The translations under genes were made by a program, and so were the position numbers. This document shows, one piece after another, positions 1 through 7,505 of a DNA stretch of 53,158 nucleotides (position 1 is the stretch's first letter; every line of letters starts with the position of its first letter). Source of the stretch: Pseudoflavonifractor phocaeensis (GTDB lineage Bacteria; Bacillota; Clostridia; Oscillospirales; Oscillospiraceae); NCBI RefSeq assembly GCF_021531375.1, contig NZ_JADYTU010000015.1, positions 1 to 53,158 of the forward strand. Reading direction: 5' to 3'. The notes under the pieces were generated by a model. That model was not told where the DNA came from. It saw nothing but the letters and a program-made list of their open reading frames with translations, and did no database searches.

Positions 1-106
1 CCTGCCGCCGTCCCCGGCGGCGTTTTGGTTCCTTTGCCGCCGCGGGCAAAGGAACTCGCCCAGCAGGGCGAAACCCTCCCCATAATACACCAATAAACTA
101 AAATTT
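1..106. repeat. End of a palindromic intergenic repeat, cut by the window edge
   Basis: This is a non-coding GC-rich stretch made of short inverted repeats. An 11-bp arm GTTCCTTTGCC is answered by GGCAAAGGAAC, and CGCCC-agca-GGGCG follows. It ends in ATAAACTAAAATTT at 93-106. The same 14 bases form both ends of the inverted-repeat element at 47086-47316, so this is probably the end of a related copy. The rest lies outside the window. Confidence 0.5.
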
Positions 107-137
107 GCACTATATTCCGACAAAGGAACCGCATGTT

Positions 138-1277
138 ATGAAACATATTCTATCCGGTATCTCTCTCTCCTCCCGTGCTCCCGTCTGGAGCTGCGCGCTG
201 CTCGCCCTCATTCTCCTTTTCCTCCCCACCGGATTCGAGGAAAACCTGGTCTTTCAGGAATCGGACATCCGCCCCGCTCTGGTCCTCTCCACCGATGAGT
301 CCACGGTGGTGGACACCGGCCTGGTCCGCTCCGGGGAACAGCGCTGTCAGCTGGAGATCCTGTCCGGTCCCTTTCAGGGGCGGACCACGGAGGGCAAAAA
401 CGCTCTGAACGGCTCCCTGGAGCAGGACAAGATCTTTTCCGCCGGGGACAAGGCGCTGGTCCGCGTCAGCTACCAGGGGGACCAGATCCTCAGTGTCTCC
501 ATGATCGACCACTACCGCACACCTTGGGAGCTGCTTCTGGCCGGGCTGTTTGTCCTTCTGCTGCTCCTCTTCGCCGGACCGGCGGGGCTGCGGGCGGTAC
601 TCTCCTTCATCCTCACCGTGCTGATGATCTGGAAGCTGCTGGTCCCTCTGTACCTCCGGGGCTGGAACCCGATTTATGTGGGGCTGGCCATCACCTTGGC
701 GTTGACCGTCCTTATCATCGCCCTGGTCTACGGCTTTGACCGGCGGTGCCTGGCCGCCGTCTCCGGCTCCTTTCTGGGCATTCTCGTCACCTGCGTTCTG
801 GGCATCCTGTTCACCGACCTGTTCAAGATCCACGGGGCGGTGATGGCCTACTCGGAAAGTCTGCTGTACGCCGGCTACCAGCACCTGAACCTGACCAGCA
901 TCTTCATGGCGTCCGTCTTTATCGGCGCCTCGGGGGCCATCATGGACCTGTCGGTGGACATCACTTCCGCCGTGGCCGAGGTGGTGGAAAAGCGGCCCGA
1001 CCTGAGCTGGTGGGAGGCCGCCCGTTCCGGGATGAACGTGGGCCGAGCCGCCATGGGCACCATGACCACCACCCTGCTCTTCGCCTACTCCGGAGGCTAT
1101 GTGGCCCTGCTCATGGTCTTTATGGCCCAAGGCACCCCCCTGTCCAATATCTTCAACTACAAATATGTGGCCGCCGAGATCATCCACACCGTGATTGGCT
1201 CCTTCGGGCTGGTCACCGTGGCCCCCTTTACCGCCCTGTGCGCGGGACTGTTCCTGACACGAAGCAAAGCCTCCTGA
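138..1277 (+). CDS. YibE/F-like multipass membrane protein
   Basis: This 379-aa integral membrane protein matches the YibE/F-like family, whose biochemical role is unknown. An N-terminal membrane segment (about residues 11-33) is followed by an extracellular stretch with a small beta-rich look (about 40-130) and then about seven hydrophobic segments to the C-terminus. Conserved-looking features include the run FIGASGAIMDLSVDI and the later GTMTTTLLFAYSGG. The ATG at 138 is chosen because AAAGGA lies 10 bases upstream. A TTG 33 bases earlier falls inside the repeat and lacks such a site. The gene stands alone: a bidirectional hairpin follows it and the next gene is convergent. Family assignment is good; function is open. 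Confidence 0.8.
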   Translation: MKHILSGISLSSRAPVWSCALLALILLFLPTGFEENLVFQESDIRPALVLSTDESTVVDTGLVRSGEQRCQLEILSGPFQGRTTEGKNALNGSLEQDKIFSAGDKALVRVSYQGDQILSVSMIDHYRTPWELLLAGLFVLLLLLFAGPAGLRAVLSFILTVLMIWKLLVPLYLRGWNPIYVGLAITLALTVLIIALVYGFDRRCLAAVSGSFLGILVTCVLGILFTDLFKIHGAVMAYSESLLYAGYQHLNLTSIFMASVFIGASGAIMDLSVDITSAVAEVVEKRPDLSWWEAARSGMNVGRAAMGTMTTTLLFAYSGGYVALLMVFMAQGTPLSNIFNYKYVAAEIIHTVIGSFGLVTVAPFTALCAGLFLTRSKAS

Positions 1278-1284
1278 CAAAAAA

Positions 1285-1324
1285 CGAACGGCTCCGATTG
1301 TTCGGAGCCGCTCTTGTTTTTCTC
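1285..1324. terminator. Bidirectional Rho-independent terminator
   Basis: A 9-bp perfect stem (CGGCTCCGA at 1289-1297, TCGGAGCCG at 1302-1310) has an A-run on its left and a T-rich tail on its right. It can therefore end both the YibE/F gene and the convergent radical SAM gene. Confidence 0.75.
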
Positions 1325-2213
1325 AATCAAAGAAGGTCAGCTGCCGGTCGGCGTAGGGCCGGGTGGCGGCGGAGACGATGTGCCCCATCTCATACAGCAG
1401 ACCCAGCTCCCGGCACCGCCGGGAGAATCCCTCCCACAGCTCCCGGGCCCTGGGACTGGAGCACTGATAGCGGTACCCGTATCTCTTTCGATACCGCTCC
1501 CCCAGCCCCTGGCCAGGGAAGGCCCGGTCCAGCTGCCCCAGAAAATACTCCCGTTGGCCCTCCCGCATGGTGACTCCAAAGGCGGCGCAGACGAACTTGG
1601 CCCCCGCCCGGGCCGCCGCCTCCGTGACGGCCAGCACGTTTTCCTCCGAGTCCTCCACGAAGGGCAGCACCGGCATCAGCAGCACGCCGGTAAAGATCCC
1701 GGCCTCCGACAGCCGGCGCACCGCCTCCAGCCGGCGGCTGGGAGGGGGCGCTCCCGGCTCGAGCTTCGCCGCCAGAGCGTCGTCGGCAGTGGTGACGGTC
1801 ACTTTGCAGATCACCGGGGAGTGCTCCCGGATCATCCCGTACAGGTCCGCATCCCGGACGATCAGATCGCTCTTGGTGGCCACGGCCACCCCGCACTGGT
1901 AGGCGTCGATGAGCTCCAGGGCATGGCGGGTCAGCAGCAGTTCCCGCTCAAAGGGGTTGTAGGGATCGCTCATGGAGCCCATACCGATCAGGGCGGGTCT
2001 GGCCTTTCGGGCCAGGTCGTCCCGCAGGATCCTCAGCGCGTCAGCCTTGGCCTTCACCCGGTCAAATTCCGGGTCCTGGTAGCAGGCGCTGCGGCTGTCG
2101 CAGTAGATGCAGCCGTGGCAGCAGCCCCGGTAGAGATTCATCGTGTGGTCGGTGCCGAACCACTCGGTGGACCTGTTCCGCTGGAGCAGGTGCTTGGCGG
2201 GGATGTATTCCAT
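1323..2213 (-). CDS. Radical SAM protein of the spore-photoproduct-lyase-like family
   Basis: The protein is about 296 aa and carries the CX3CX2C iron-sulfur motif (C31, C35, C38) within YRGCCHGCIYCDSR, typical of radical SAM enzymes. Its opening MEYIPAK and the run GSMSDPYNPFE resemble SPL-family (COG1533-type) proteins found in many Firmicutes and not confined to true spore photoproduct lyase. The substrate is unknown. The ATG at 2213 is preferred because GGGAGG sits 5 bases upstream and the family usually starts M-x-YIPAK. An in-frame ATG at 2279 would add 22 residues but has no clear ribosome site. It is divergent from dinB and could share its control region. Confidence 0.8.
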   Translation of the reverse strand: MEYIPAKHLLQRNRSTEWFGTDHTMNLYRGCCHGCIYCDSRSACYQDPEFDRVKAKADALRILRDDLARKARPALIGMGSMSDPYNPFERELLLTRHALELIDAYQCGVAVATKSDLIVRDADLYGMIREHSPVICKVTVTTADDALAAKLEPGAPPPSRRLEAVRRLSEAGIFTGVLLMPVLPFVEDSEENVLAVTEAAARAGAKFVCAAFGVTMREGQREYFLGQLDRAFPGQGLGERYRKRYGYRYQCSSPRARELWEGFSRRCRELGLLYEMGHIVSAATRPYADRQLTFFD

Positions 2214-2294
2214 AAAGCCCTCCCGCAGCCTCCGGATGGCCGGAGGTCCTTTTTTACATCCTATCAGCTCTTCCGCCATTTGTCAACGAATTTT

Positions 2295-2334
2295 AGAACA
2301 TTCGTTTGACTTTTCGGTCAGGACCGATTATAAT
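2295..2334 (+). promoter_or_regulatory. dinB promoter with a LexA-like (SOS) box over the -35
   Basis: TTGACT (2306-2311) and TATAAT (2329-2334) are separated by 17 bases, a near-ideal housekeeping promoter. AGAAC-ATTC-GTTTG (2295-2308) matches 8 of 10 fixed bases of the Gram-positive LexA box CGAAC-N4-GTTCG and overlaps the -35. LexA control of dinB is common in bacteria; here it is inferred from the site alone. Confidence 0.65.
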
Positions 2335-2409
2335 CAGTTGTAGGGAACGGACCGGCCGACGCGCTGCCGGTTCCGTAGGCAGGATTCGGAAGTCAAAGGA
2401 GGGATACGG

Positions 2410-3663
2410 GTGGAGCGGGTCATTTTTCACTGCGATCTGAACAGTTTTTACGCCTCGGTGGAGCTGCTGGACCACCCAGAGCTGCGGCACCTACCGGTGG
2501 CCGTCTGCGGCGATCCGGACAGCCGCCACGGTATCATCCTTGCCAAAAACGAGCCCGCCAAAACCTTTGGCGTCAAAACCGCCGAGACCATCTGGCAGGC
2601 CCGAAAAAAGTGCCCCGATTTGGTCCTCCTCCCCGCCCACCACGACAAGTACCGGGAGTTTTCCCGCCGGGTCAACCGGATCTATCAGGAGTACACCGAT
2701 CTGGTGGAGCCCTTCGGCATCGACGAGAGCTGGCTGGATCTCACCGGCACCCTCCATCTCTTCGGCGGCAATGCCAGAGCCCTGGCCGACCAGATCCGGG
2801 ACCGGCTCCGGGGGGAGTTGGGACTGACCATATCAGTGGGGGTGTCCTTCAACAAGGTCTTTGCCAAGCTGGGCAGCGACTACAAAAAGCCCGACGCCAC
2901 CACCGTCATCACCCGGGAAAACTTCCGGCAGATCGTCTGGCCCCTGCCTGTCACCGACCTGCTCTATGTGGGGCGCGCGGCGGCCCAGACCTTTCAGAAA
3001 TTCAACATCCGCACCATCGGGGACCTGGCCCGGTTCGACCGGGAGTCCCTGTTCACCCTGCTGGGCAAAAACGGCGCCCAGCTCCACGACTTTGCCTGCG
3101 GCCTGGACCGGTCCCCCGTGGCGCCCGCCGCCCAGCAGACACCGCCCAAGTCGGTGGGCAACGGCCTCACCTTTCCCCGCAACCTCCAGGGACGGGAGGA
3201 GATCCGTGCGGGGATCACTCAGCTTTCCGATCAGGTGGGCGCCCGTCTGCGCCGGCATCACATGAAATGTCAAGGAGTATCCCTTGCCATCCGGGACCCG
3301 GATTTTCGGGATCTCAGCCGTCAGCAGCGCCTGCGCTCCCCCACCTGTCTGTCCCGGGAGATCGCCCAGGCTGCCATGGAGCTGGCGGAGAGCTGCTGGG
3401 CCATGGACCGCCCGGTCCGTGCCCTGACGGTGACCGCCATCTACCTGATTTCGGAGGAGGAGGCAGGGGCCCAGCTGGACCTGCTGGCCGACACCCAGGA
3501 CCGGAAGCGGGAACGGCTGGAGAAACTGGAGGGTACTCTGGATTCCATTCGGGCCAAATATGGAAAGGGGGCCATCGCGCCCGCCTCGGCCCCTCTGGAC
3601 CCAGGCGTTGACCGCCACGCGCCCCCGCCCGGCGGGAGCCGGTCATATTTGGAGGACAGCTGA
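2410..3663 (+). CDS. dinB: DNA polymerase IV (Y-family translesion polymerase)
   Basis: This 417-aa Y-family polymerase copies past damaged template bases. The catalytic acidic residues are visible as D9 in HCDLNSFYASVE and D105/E106 in PFGIDESWLD. The helix-hairpin-helix region (about 185-235) and little-finger domain (about 245-350) follow. QLDLL (355-359) is a plausible sliding-clamp-binding motif. The last 30 residues are a Pro/Gly-rich tail of no clear function. The GTG start at 2410 is supported by AAGGAGGGA six bases upstream and by alignment of the first active-site Asp at residue 9. The promoter carries an apparent SOS box. A phosphate permease follows after 27 bases and may be co-transcribed. 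Confidence 0.95.
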   Translation: MERVIFHCDLNSFYASVELLDHPELRHLPVAVCGDPDSRHGIILAKNEPAKTFGVKTAETIWQARKKCPDLVLLPAHHDKYREFSRRVNRIYQEYTDLVEPFGIDESWLDLTGTLHLFGGNARALADQIRDRLRGELGLTISVGVSFNKVFAKLGSDYKKPDATTVITRENFRQIVWPLPVTDLLYVGRAAAQTFQKFNIRTIGDLARFDRESLFTLLGKNGAQLHDFACGLDRSPVAPAAQQTPPKSVGNGLTFPRNLQGREEIRAGITQLSDQVGARLRRHHMKCQGVSLAIRDPDFRDLSRQQRLRSPTCLSREIAQAAMELAESCWAMDRPVRALTVTAIYLISEEEAGAQLDLLADTQDRKRERLEKLEGTLDSIRAKYGKGAIAPASAPLDPGVDRHAPPPGGSRSYLEDS

Positions 3664-3690
3664 CATAAATTGGGGTATGGAGGTGGTTCC

Positions 3691-4728
3691 ATGCCCCTTT
3701 CTTTTGCCGAATTTGTCAGCCAAGCAGTCCACAGTCCCCCTCTGGCGTTCACATTCCTGCTGTGTCTGGCCGTCCTGCTGGTCAACGGCTGGACCGATGC
3801 CCCCAACGCCATTGCCGGAGCGGTGGTCACCGGCGCCCTCCCCTTCCGGCTGGCGGTGCTGCTGGCGGCGGGGTGCAATGTTTTGGGCGTGCTGTGCGTC
3901 ACAGCGGTCAATGCCTCGGTGGCGGAGACCATTTACTCCATTGCCGTCTTTGAGGGCGGGCCTCCCGCGGCCCTCACCGCTCTGTGCGCCGCCATGACGG
4001 CCATCGTCCTGTGGGCCGGTCTGGCCTGGTGGTTCGGTATCCCCACCAGCGAGAGCCACGCCCTGGTGGCCGGACTGTCGGGAGCTGCCATAGCTTTGGA
4101 AGGAGGACTGTCCTGCGTCCGCTGGGACAGCTGGGGCAAGGTGTTGCTGGGACTGATCCTGTCTGCGGCCGCCGGTTCCTGGGCGGGCAGGTGGGCGGAG
4201 CGGGGGCTTTTATCCGTAAAGTGGAAAAACCGTACATTCCTTTTATCCCAAATCCCAGGAGCCGCTGGAACCGCTTTTTTTCATGGCGCCCAGGATGGTC
4301 AGAAATTTCTGGGCGTTTTTCTTCTGGGGACCGCTCTGGCCCAAGGCCGGGCGGACGAGCAGACCTTCCCCATCCCCTTCTGGCTCATGGTCCTGTGCGC
4401 CCTGTTCATGGCTCTGGGGACGCTGATGGGGGGGCGGCGCATCATCGACAAGGTAGGCCGGGAGATGGTGACTCTGGGGCCCAGGGAGGGGCTGGCCGCC
4501 GATCTGGGCAGCATTCTCTGCCTGCTGACGGCCACCATACTGGGGCTCCCCGTCTCCACCACCCACACCCGCACCGCCGCCCTGCTGGGCGTGGGCTGTG
4601 CCGCCGAGACTCCGGTGGACTGGCGGGTAGCGGGGAGCGTGGCCCTGGCCTGGCTGCTCACCTTTCCGGGCTGCATGGCCATCGGCTACTGGATGAGCCG
4701 CCTGTACCTGGCCCTGTTCCTGCCCTGA
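3691..4728 (+). CDS. Inorganic phosphate transporter, Pit (PHO4) family
   Basis: This 345-aa multipass membrane protein belongs to the PiT family, which moves inorganic phosphate, often as a metal-phosphate complex, with a cation gradient. The family's duplicated signature appears as NGWTDAPNAIAGAV near residue 30 and, in the second half, GLPVSTTHTRTAALLG. The central segment GIPTSESHALVAGLSG is also typical. The ATG at 3691 has GGAGGT seven bases upstream. It starts 27 bases after dinB, so read-through from the dinB promoter is possible. No PhoU-like partner is present. A metal (ZIP) transporter follows in the same direction. Confidence 0.88.
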   Translation: MPLSFAEFVSQAVHSPPLAFTFLLCLAVLLVNGWTDAPNAIAGAVVTGALPFRLAVLLAAGCNVLGVLCVTAVNASVAETIYSIAVFEGGPPAALTALCAAMTAIVLWAGLAWWFGIPTSESHALVAGLSGAAIALEGGLSCVRWDSWGKVLLGLILSAAAGSWAGRWAERGLLSVKWKNRTFLLSQIPGAAGTAFFHGAQDGQKFLGVFLLGTALAQGRADEQTFPIPFWLMVLCALFMALGTLMGGRRIIDKVGREMVTLGPREGLAADLGSILCLLTATILGLPVSTTHTRTAALLGVGCAAETPVDWRVAGSVALAWLLTFPGCMAIGYWMSRLYLALFLP

Positions 4729-4816
4729 CCGAAACTTGTGTGATCCGGCCTTTCCGGCAGGTCTCCTTCACATCTGTTCCGCCTCTGTCATAGCCTATTC
4801 TGGACGCAGACGCACA

Positions 4817-4845
4817 GGCGGCGGCGCTGTCCAAACGCCGCCGCC
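4817..4845 (+). other. Strong GC hairpin in the leader of the ZIP transporter gene
   Basis: GGCGGCGGCG (4817-4826) and CGCCGCCGCC (4836-4845) form a perfect 10-bp stem with a 9-base loop. The stem ends 8 bases before the ribosome-binding site at 4854-4860. No T-run follows, so it is not a standard terminator. It may end or stabilise the upstream transcript, or affect translation of the next gene. Confidence 0.45.
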
Positions 4846-4868
4846 CTCGTTCAGAAAGGATGTACATC

Positions 4869-5660
4869 GTGACGCAGGCATTTCTTTGGGCCGCAGGCGG
4901 GACCGGATTTACCGCGCTGATGACCGCTCTGGGGGCTTCCATGGTATTCTTGTTTCGGAGGCAGCCCTCCCCCTCCCTTCACCGGGTCATGCTCGGCTTT
5001 GCCGCCGGGGTGATGATCGCCGCCAGCATGTGGTCCCTCCTCATTCCCGCCATTGAGGAGGCGGAGGCCATGGGACTGACGGGCTGGCTCCCCGCTGCGG
5101 GAGGGTCGGTGCTGGGCATTGCCTTCCTGCTGGCCATGGATTCCCTCCTCCCCCACTTTACGCCCGAGTCCTTCCACTGGAAGGAGGGCCAGACCTCCCG
5201 GAAGCGCACCGCCCTGCTGGTGCTGGCGGTGACCCTCCACAACATACCCGAGGGGATGGCGGTGGGCATCTCCTTTGCCCTGGCCGCCCACAGCGGGGAC
5301 CCGGCTCTGCTCACCGCCGCCGCAGCCCTGGCCATGGGCATCGGCATCCAGAATTTCCCCGAAGGCGCCGCCATCGCCCTCCCCCTGCGCCAGGAGGGGA
5401 TGGGCCGCGGAAAGGCCTTTGCCATGGGCGCTTTGTCCGGGCTGGTGGAGCCCCTGTTCGGACTGCTGACGGTGCTGGCGGTGGGGTCCATCCAGCCTCT
5501 CATGCCCTGGCTGCTCTCCTTTGCCGCCGGAGCCATGCTCTATGTGGTGGTGGAGGAGCTGATCCCGGAGGCCAACCTGTCCGAGGGGGGACACACCGGT
5601 ACCTTGGGAGTCATGGCGGGCTTTCTCATCATGATGATCCTGGATGTGGCTCTGGGATAA
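4869..5660 (+). CDS. ZIP family metal transporter
   Basis: This 263-aa membrane protein of the ZIP (ZupT-like) family imports divalent metals such as zinc or manganese. The metal-site helices are recognisable: TLHNIPEGMAVG and, in the next helix, GIGIQNFPEGAAIALP, carrying the His/Asn/Glu ligands. A VEEL-I motif lies near the C-terminus. The GTG at 4869 is preferred because GAAAGGA ends 8 bases before it. The ATG at 4860 overlaps that ribosome site and would leave no spacing. The gene is followed by a very strong hairpin facing convergent sigG. The exact metal cannot be read from sequence. Confidence 0.88.
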   Translation: MTQAFLWAAGGTGFTALMTALGASMVFLFRRQPSPSLHRVMLGFAAGVMIAASMWSLLIPAIEEAEAMGLTGWLPAAGGSVLGIAFLLAMDSLLPHFTPESFHWKEGQTSRKRTALLVLAVTLHNIPEGMAVGISFALAAHSGDPALLTAAAALAMGIGIQNFPEGAAIALPLRQEGMGRGKAFAMGALSGLVEPLFGLLTVLAVGSIQPLMPWLLSFAAGAMLYVVVEELIPEANLSEGGHTGTLGVMAGFLIMMILDVALG

Positions 5661-5664
5661 CGAA

Positions 5665-5706
5665 CCGCAGCGCCTGACAAGGGAAAAAGCTTGTCAGGCG
5701 CTGCGG
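5665..5706. terminator. 17-bp perfect hairpin between convergent genes
   Basis: CCGCAGCGCCTGACAAG (5665-5681) pairs perfectly with 5690-5706 around an 8-base loop. The tail actctttcc is only partly T-rich. It most likely ends both the ZIP gene and sigG. Confidence 0.7.
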
Positions 5707-5737
5707 ACTCTTTCCATTCAAAACTACCGCTGCTTCG

Positions 5738-6508
5738 TCACAATTCCTTTCGGATCTGGCGCAGGGCGTTCTTTTCCAGCCGGGACACCTGGGCCTGGGA
5801 GATGCCGATCTCACCGGATACCTCCATCTGGGTCTTGCCCTGGAAGAACCGCATGGACAGGATCTTCCGCTCCCGCTCGCTGAGCCGGGCCACCGCCTCC
5901 TTCAGGGCGATGCGCTCCAGCCACATCTCGTCGGTGTTCCGGCTGTCCTTCACCTGGTCCATGACGCACACTGTGTCCCCGCTGTCGGAGTATACCGGCT
6001 CATAGAGGGACACCGGCTCCAAAATGGCGTCCAGGGCAAAGACCACGTCCTCCCGCTTCAGGTCCAGCGTCTTGGCGATCTCATCCACCGAGGGCTCCCG
6101 CTGATGCTTGGCCATGTAGGCCTCCTTGGCCTGGAGCACCTTATAGGCCGTGTCCCGCATGGCCCGGGAGACCCGCATGGTGCTGTTGTCCCGGAGGTAG
6201 CGGCGGATCTCACCCACGATCATGGGTACCCCATAAGTGGAAAATTTTACCTGTAAGTTTATGTCAAAATTGTCAATTGCTTTGATGAGGCCGATGCACC
6301 CAACTTGAAACAGGTCGTCGGCATTCTCTCCCCGGTTGGCAAAGCGCTGGATCACCGACAGCACCAGCCGCAGATTGCCGGAGATCAGCTCCTCTCTGGC
6401 CTGCTTGTCCCCCGCCTTTGCCCGGACCAGCAGGGCCTGGGTCTCCTCGCTTTTCAGGACCTTTAGCTTGGCGGTGTTCACCCCGCAGATTTCCACCTTG
6501 TGCTGCAT
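5738..6508 (-). CDS. sigG: RNA polymerase sporulation sigma factor SigG
   Basis: This 256-aa sigma-70 family protein drives late forespore transcription. The opening KVEICGVNTAKLKVL is the hallmark SigG N-terminus. Region 2 (about 40-115) contains NLRLVLSVIQRFANRGE and DDLFQVGCIGLIKAIDNFD. Region 3 contains VFALDAILEPVSLYEP. Region 4 contains RFFQGKTQMEVSGEIGISQAQVSRLEK, the helix-turn-helix that reads the -35. Full length and all regions are intact, so the organism very likely makes endospores. In Bacillus sigG follows spoIIGA-sigE; here it stands alone between a ZIP transporter and a DUF523 gene. A sigma-F-like promoter lies upstream. Confidence 0.96.
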   Translation of the reverse strand: MQHKVEICGVNTAKLKVLKSEETQALLVRAKAGDKQAREELISGNLRLVLSVIQRFANRGENADDLFQVGCIGLIKAIDNFDINLQVKFSTYGVPMIVGEIRRYLRDNSTMRVSRAMRDTAYKVLQAKEAYMAKHQREPSVDEIAKTLDLKREDVVFALDAILEPVSLYEPVYSDSGDTVCVMDQVKDSRNTDEMWLERIALKEAVARLSERERKILSMRFFQGKTQMEVSGEIGISQAQVSRLEKNALRQIRKEL

Positions 6509-6543
6509 CAGAAGAAACCCCCCGCCCGAAAATACTGTATTCC

Positions 6544-6572
6544 AAGTATCTCCGTGCGGGGGGCTTTCATAC
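6544..6572 (-). promoter_or_regulatory. Candidate sigma-F promoter of sigG
   Basis: Read on the minus strand, GTATG (6568-6572) and GGAGATACTT (6544-6553) lie 14 bases apart. This matches 4 of 5 bases of the -35 and every fixed base of the -10 in the Bacillus sigma-F consensus GywTA / GgnrAnAnTw. In Bacillus sigG (spoIIIG) is transcribed by sigma-F, so the site is in the expected place about 36 bases before the gene. Confidence 0.6.
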
Positions 6573-6638
6573 GGTGCTGTGCGGGGCGAAATTTTTTATC
6601 GTTTGACCGCTTTCGATGGATTTTTGTGGGGACTGTAT

Positions 6639-7073
6639 TCAGAGCAGGGAATCCAGCTCCGTCTCGTCCACCACCCGGACGCCGGACTCCTCCAGCAGCC
6701 GGGCGGCTACCCCCTGTCCCGGGACCAACCGCCCGGTGAAGGAGCCGTCATAGATTTCATGGCAGCCGCAGGAGGGGGATTTGGCCTTGAGGACGGCCAG
6801 GGTACAGCCCGCCTCCCGGGCAAGCGCCAGGGTCCGTCCGGCCCCCTCCAGATAGGCGGCGGTCACGTCCTCCCCCGCCCGGTTGACCACCCGGCCGTCC
6901 GGCTGGCGCTCCGCCGGAGACCGTGGCGTGGGCAGTCCCCCCAGCACCTCGGGGCAGACGGGAATCAGGACGTGCCCCGCCTGCCGCAGCTTTTCCAGTT
7001 CGGGGACGGGGACGCTGCGGCCGTCGTAGCGGCAGGGCTCCCCCAGCAGGCACCGGCTGACCAGAATATTCAT
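6639..7073 (-). CDS. DUF523 family protein
   Basis: This 144-aa protein of the DUF523 family has no proven function. It shows the family's conserved cysteine motifs: SRCLLGEPCRYDG near the N-terminus, PVCPEVLGGLPTPR, and KAKSPSCGC in the middle. They suggest a metal or cluster site, but that is inference. The ATG at 7073 is chosen because AGGA lies 8 bases upstream. A further ATG at 7088 overlaps that ribosome site. It follows directly after the terminator of ireB, so it needs its own promoter or read-through. Confidence 0.85.
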   Translation of the reverse strand: MNILVSRCLLGEPCRYDGRSVPVPELEKLRQAGHVLIPVCPEVLGGLPTPRSPAERQPDGRVVNRAGEDVTAAYLEGAGRTLALAREAGCTLAVLKAKSPSCGCHEIYDGSFTGRLVPGQGVAARLLEESGVRVVDETELDSLL

Positions 7074-7091
7074 ACGCGCTTCCTCCATATA

Positions 7092-7120
7092 AAAACGCCC
7101 GACACGGAGTCGGGCGTTTG
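7092..7120 (-). terminator. Rho-independent terminator of ireB
   Basis: The 8-bp stem CGCCCGAC / GTCGGGCG (7096-7103 and 7109-7116) is followed on the minus strand by TTTTT. It ends ireB just before the DUF523 ribosome site. Confidence 0.8.
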
Positions 7121-7132
7121 GTTTCCTGCCGT

Positions 7133-7384
7133 TTAGTGGGTCAGGTAATATTTGACCAGAGTCTGAAGCAGCTCGTCCCGGTCCACCTTTCGGATCAGGG
7201 CGCGGGCGTTATTGTGATTGGTGATATAGGTGGGGTCCTCGGAGAGGATATAGCCCACGATCTGGTTGATGGGGTTATAGCCCTTTTCCTGAAGCGCCTG
7301 ATAGACCGTAGACAAAATGGTTTTGATCTCCAGGTCCCGCTGGTCGCCCAAACTGAACTTACGGGTAAAATCCATCTCTCCCAT
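7133..7384 (-). CDS. ireB: IreB family regulatory phosphoprotein
   Basis: This 83-aa protein belongs to the IreB (UPF0297/YrzL) family. In Enterococcus IreB is phosphorylated by the PASTA-domain kinase IreK and acts in cell-envelope stress signalling. The diagnostic core [19 protein letters not shown] is present, followed by [18 protein letters not shown]. The ATG at 7384 has AGGAGG 8 bases upstream; a GTG at 7393 overlaps that site. In most Firmicutes ireB sits between alaS and ruvX. Here it is alone, with its own promoter and terminator. Confidence 0.93.
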   Translation of the reverse strand: MGEMDFTRKFSLGDQRDLEIKTILSTVYQALQEKGYNPINQIVGYILSEDPTYITNHNNARALIRKVDRDELLQTLVKYYLTH

Positions 7385-7415
7385 CGGGAACACCTCCTAC
7401 ACATGAACTGTCCCT

Positions 7416-7444
7416 AGTCTACTCCAAAATGCCCAATCTGTAAA
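7416..7444 (-). promoter_or_regulatory. Promoter of ireB
   Basis: On the minus strand TTTACA (7439-7444) and TAGACT (7416-7421) are 17 bases apart, about 30 bases before the ireB start. The -35 matches 5 of 6 and the -10 4 of 6. Confidence 0.5.
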
Positions 7445-7505
7445 GGGTCTGTGGTAAAATTTAATATAATTGAAATATATCCGGCGGCCCTGACGCGTAT
7501 TCCGC

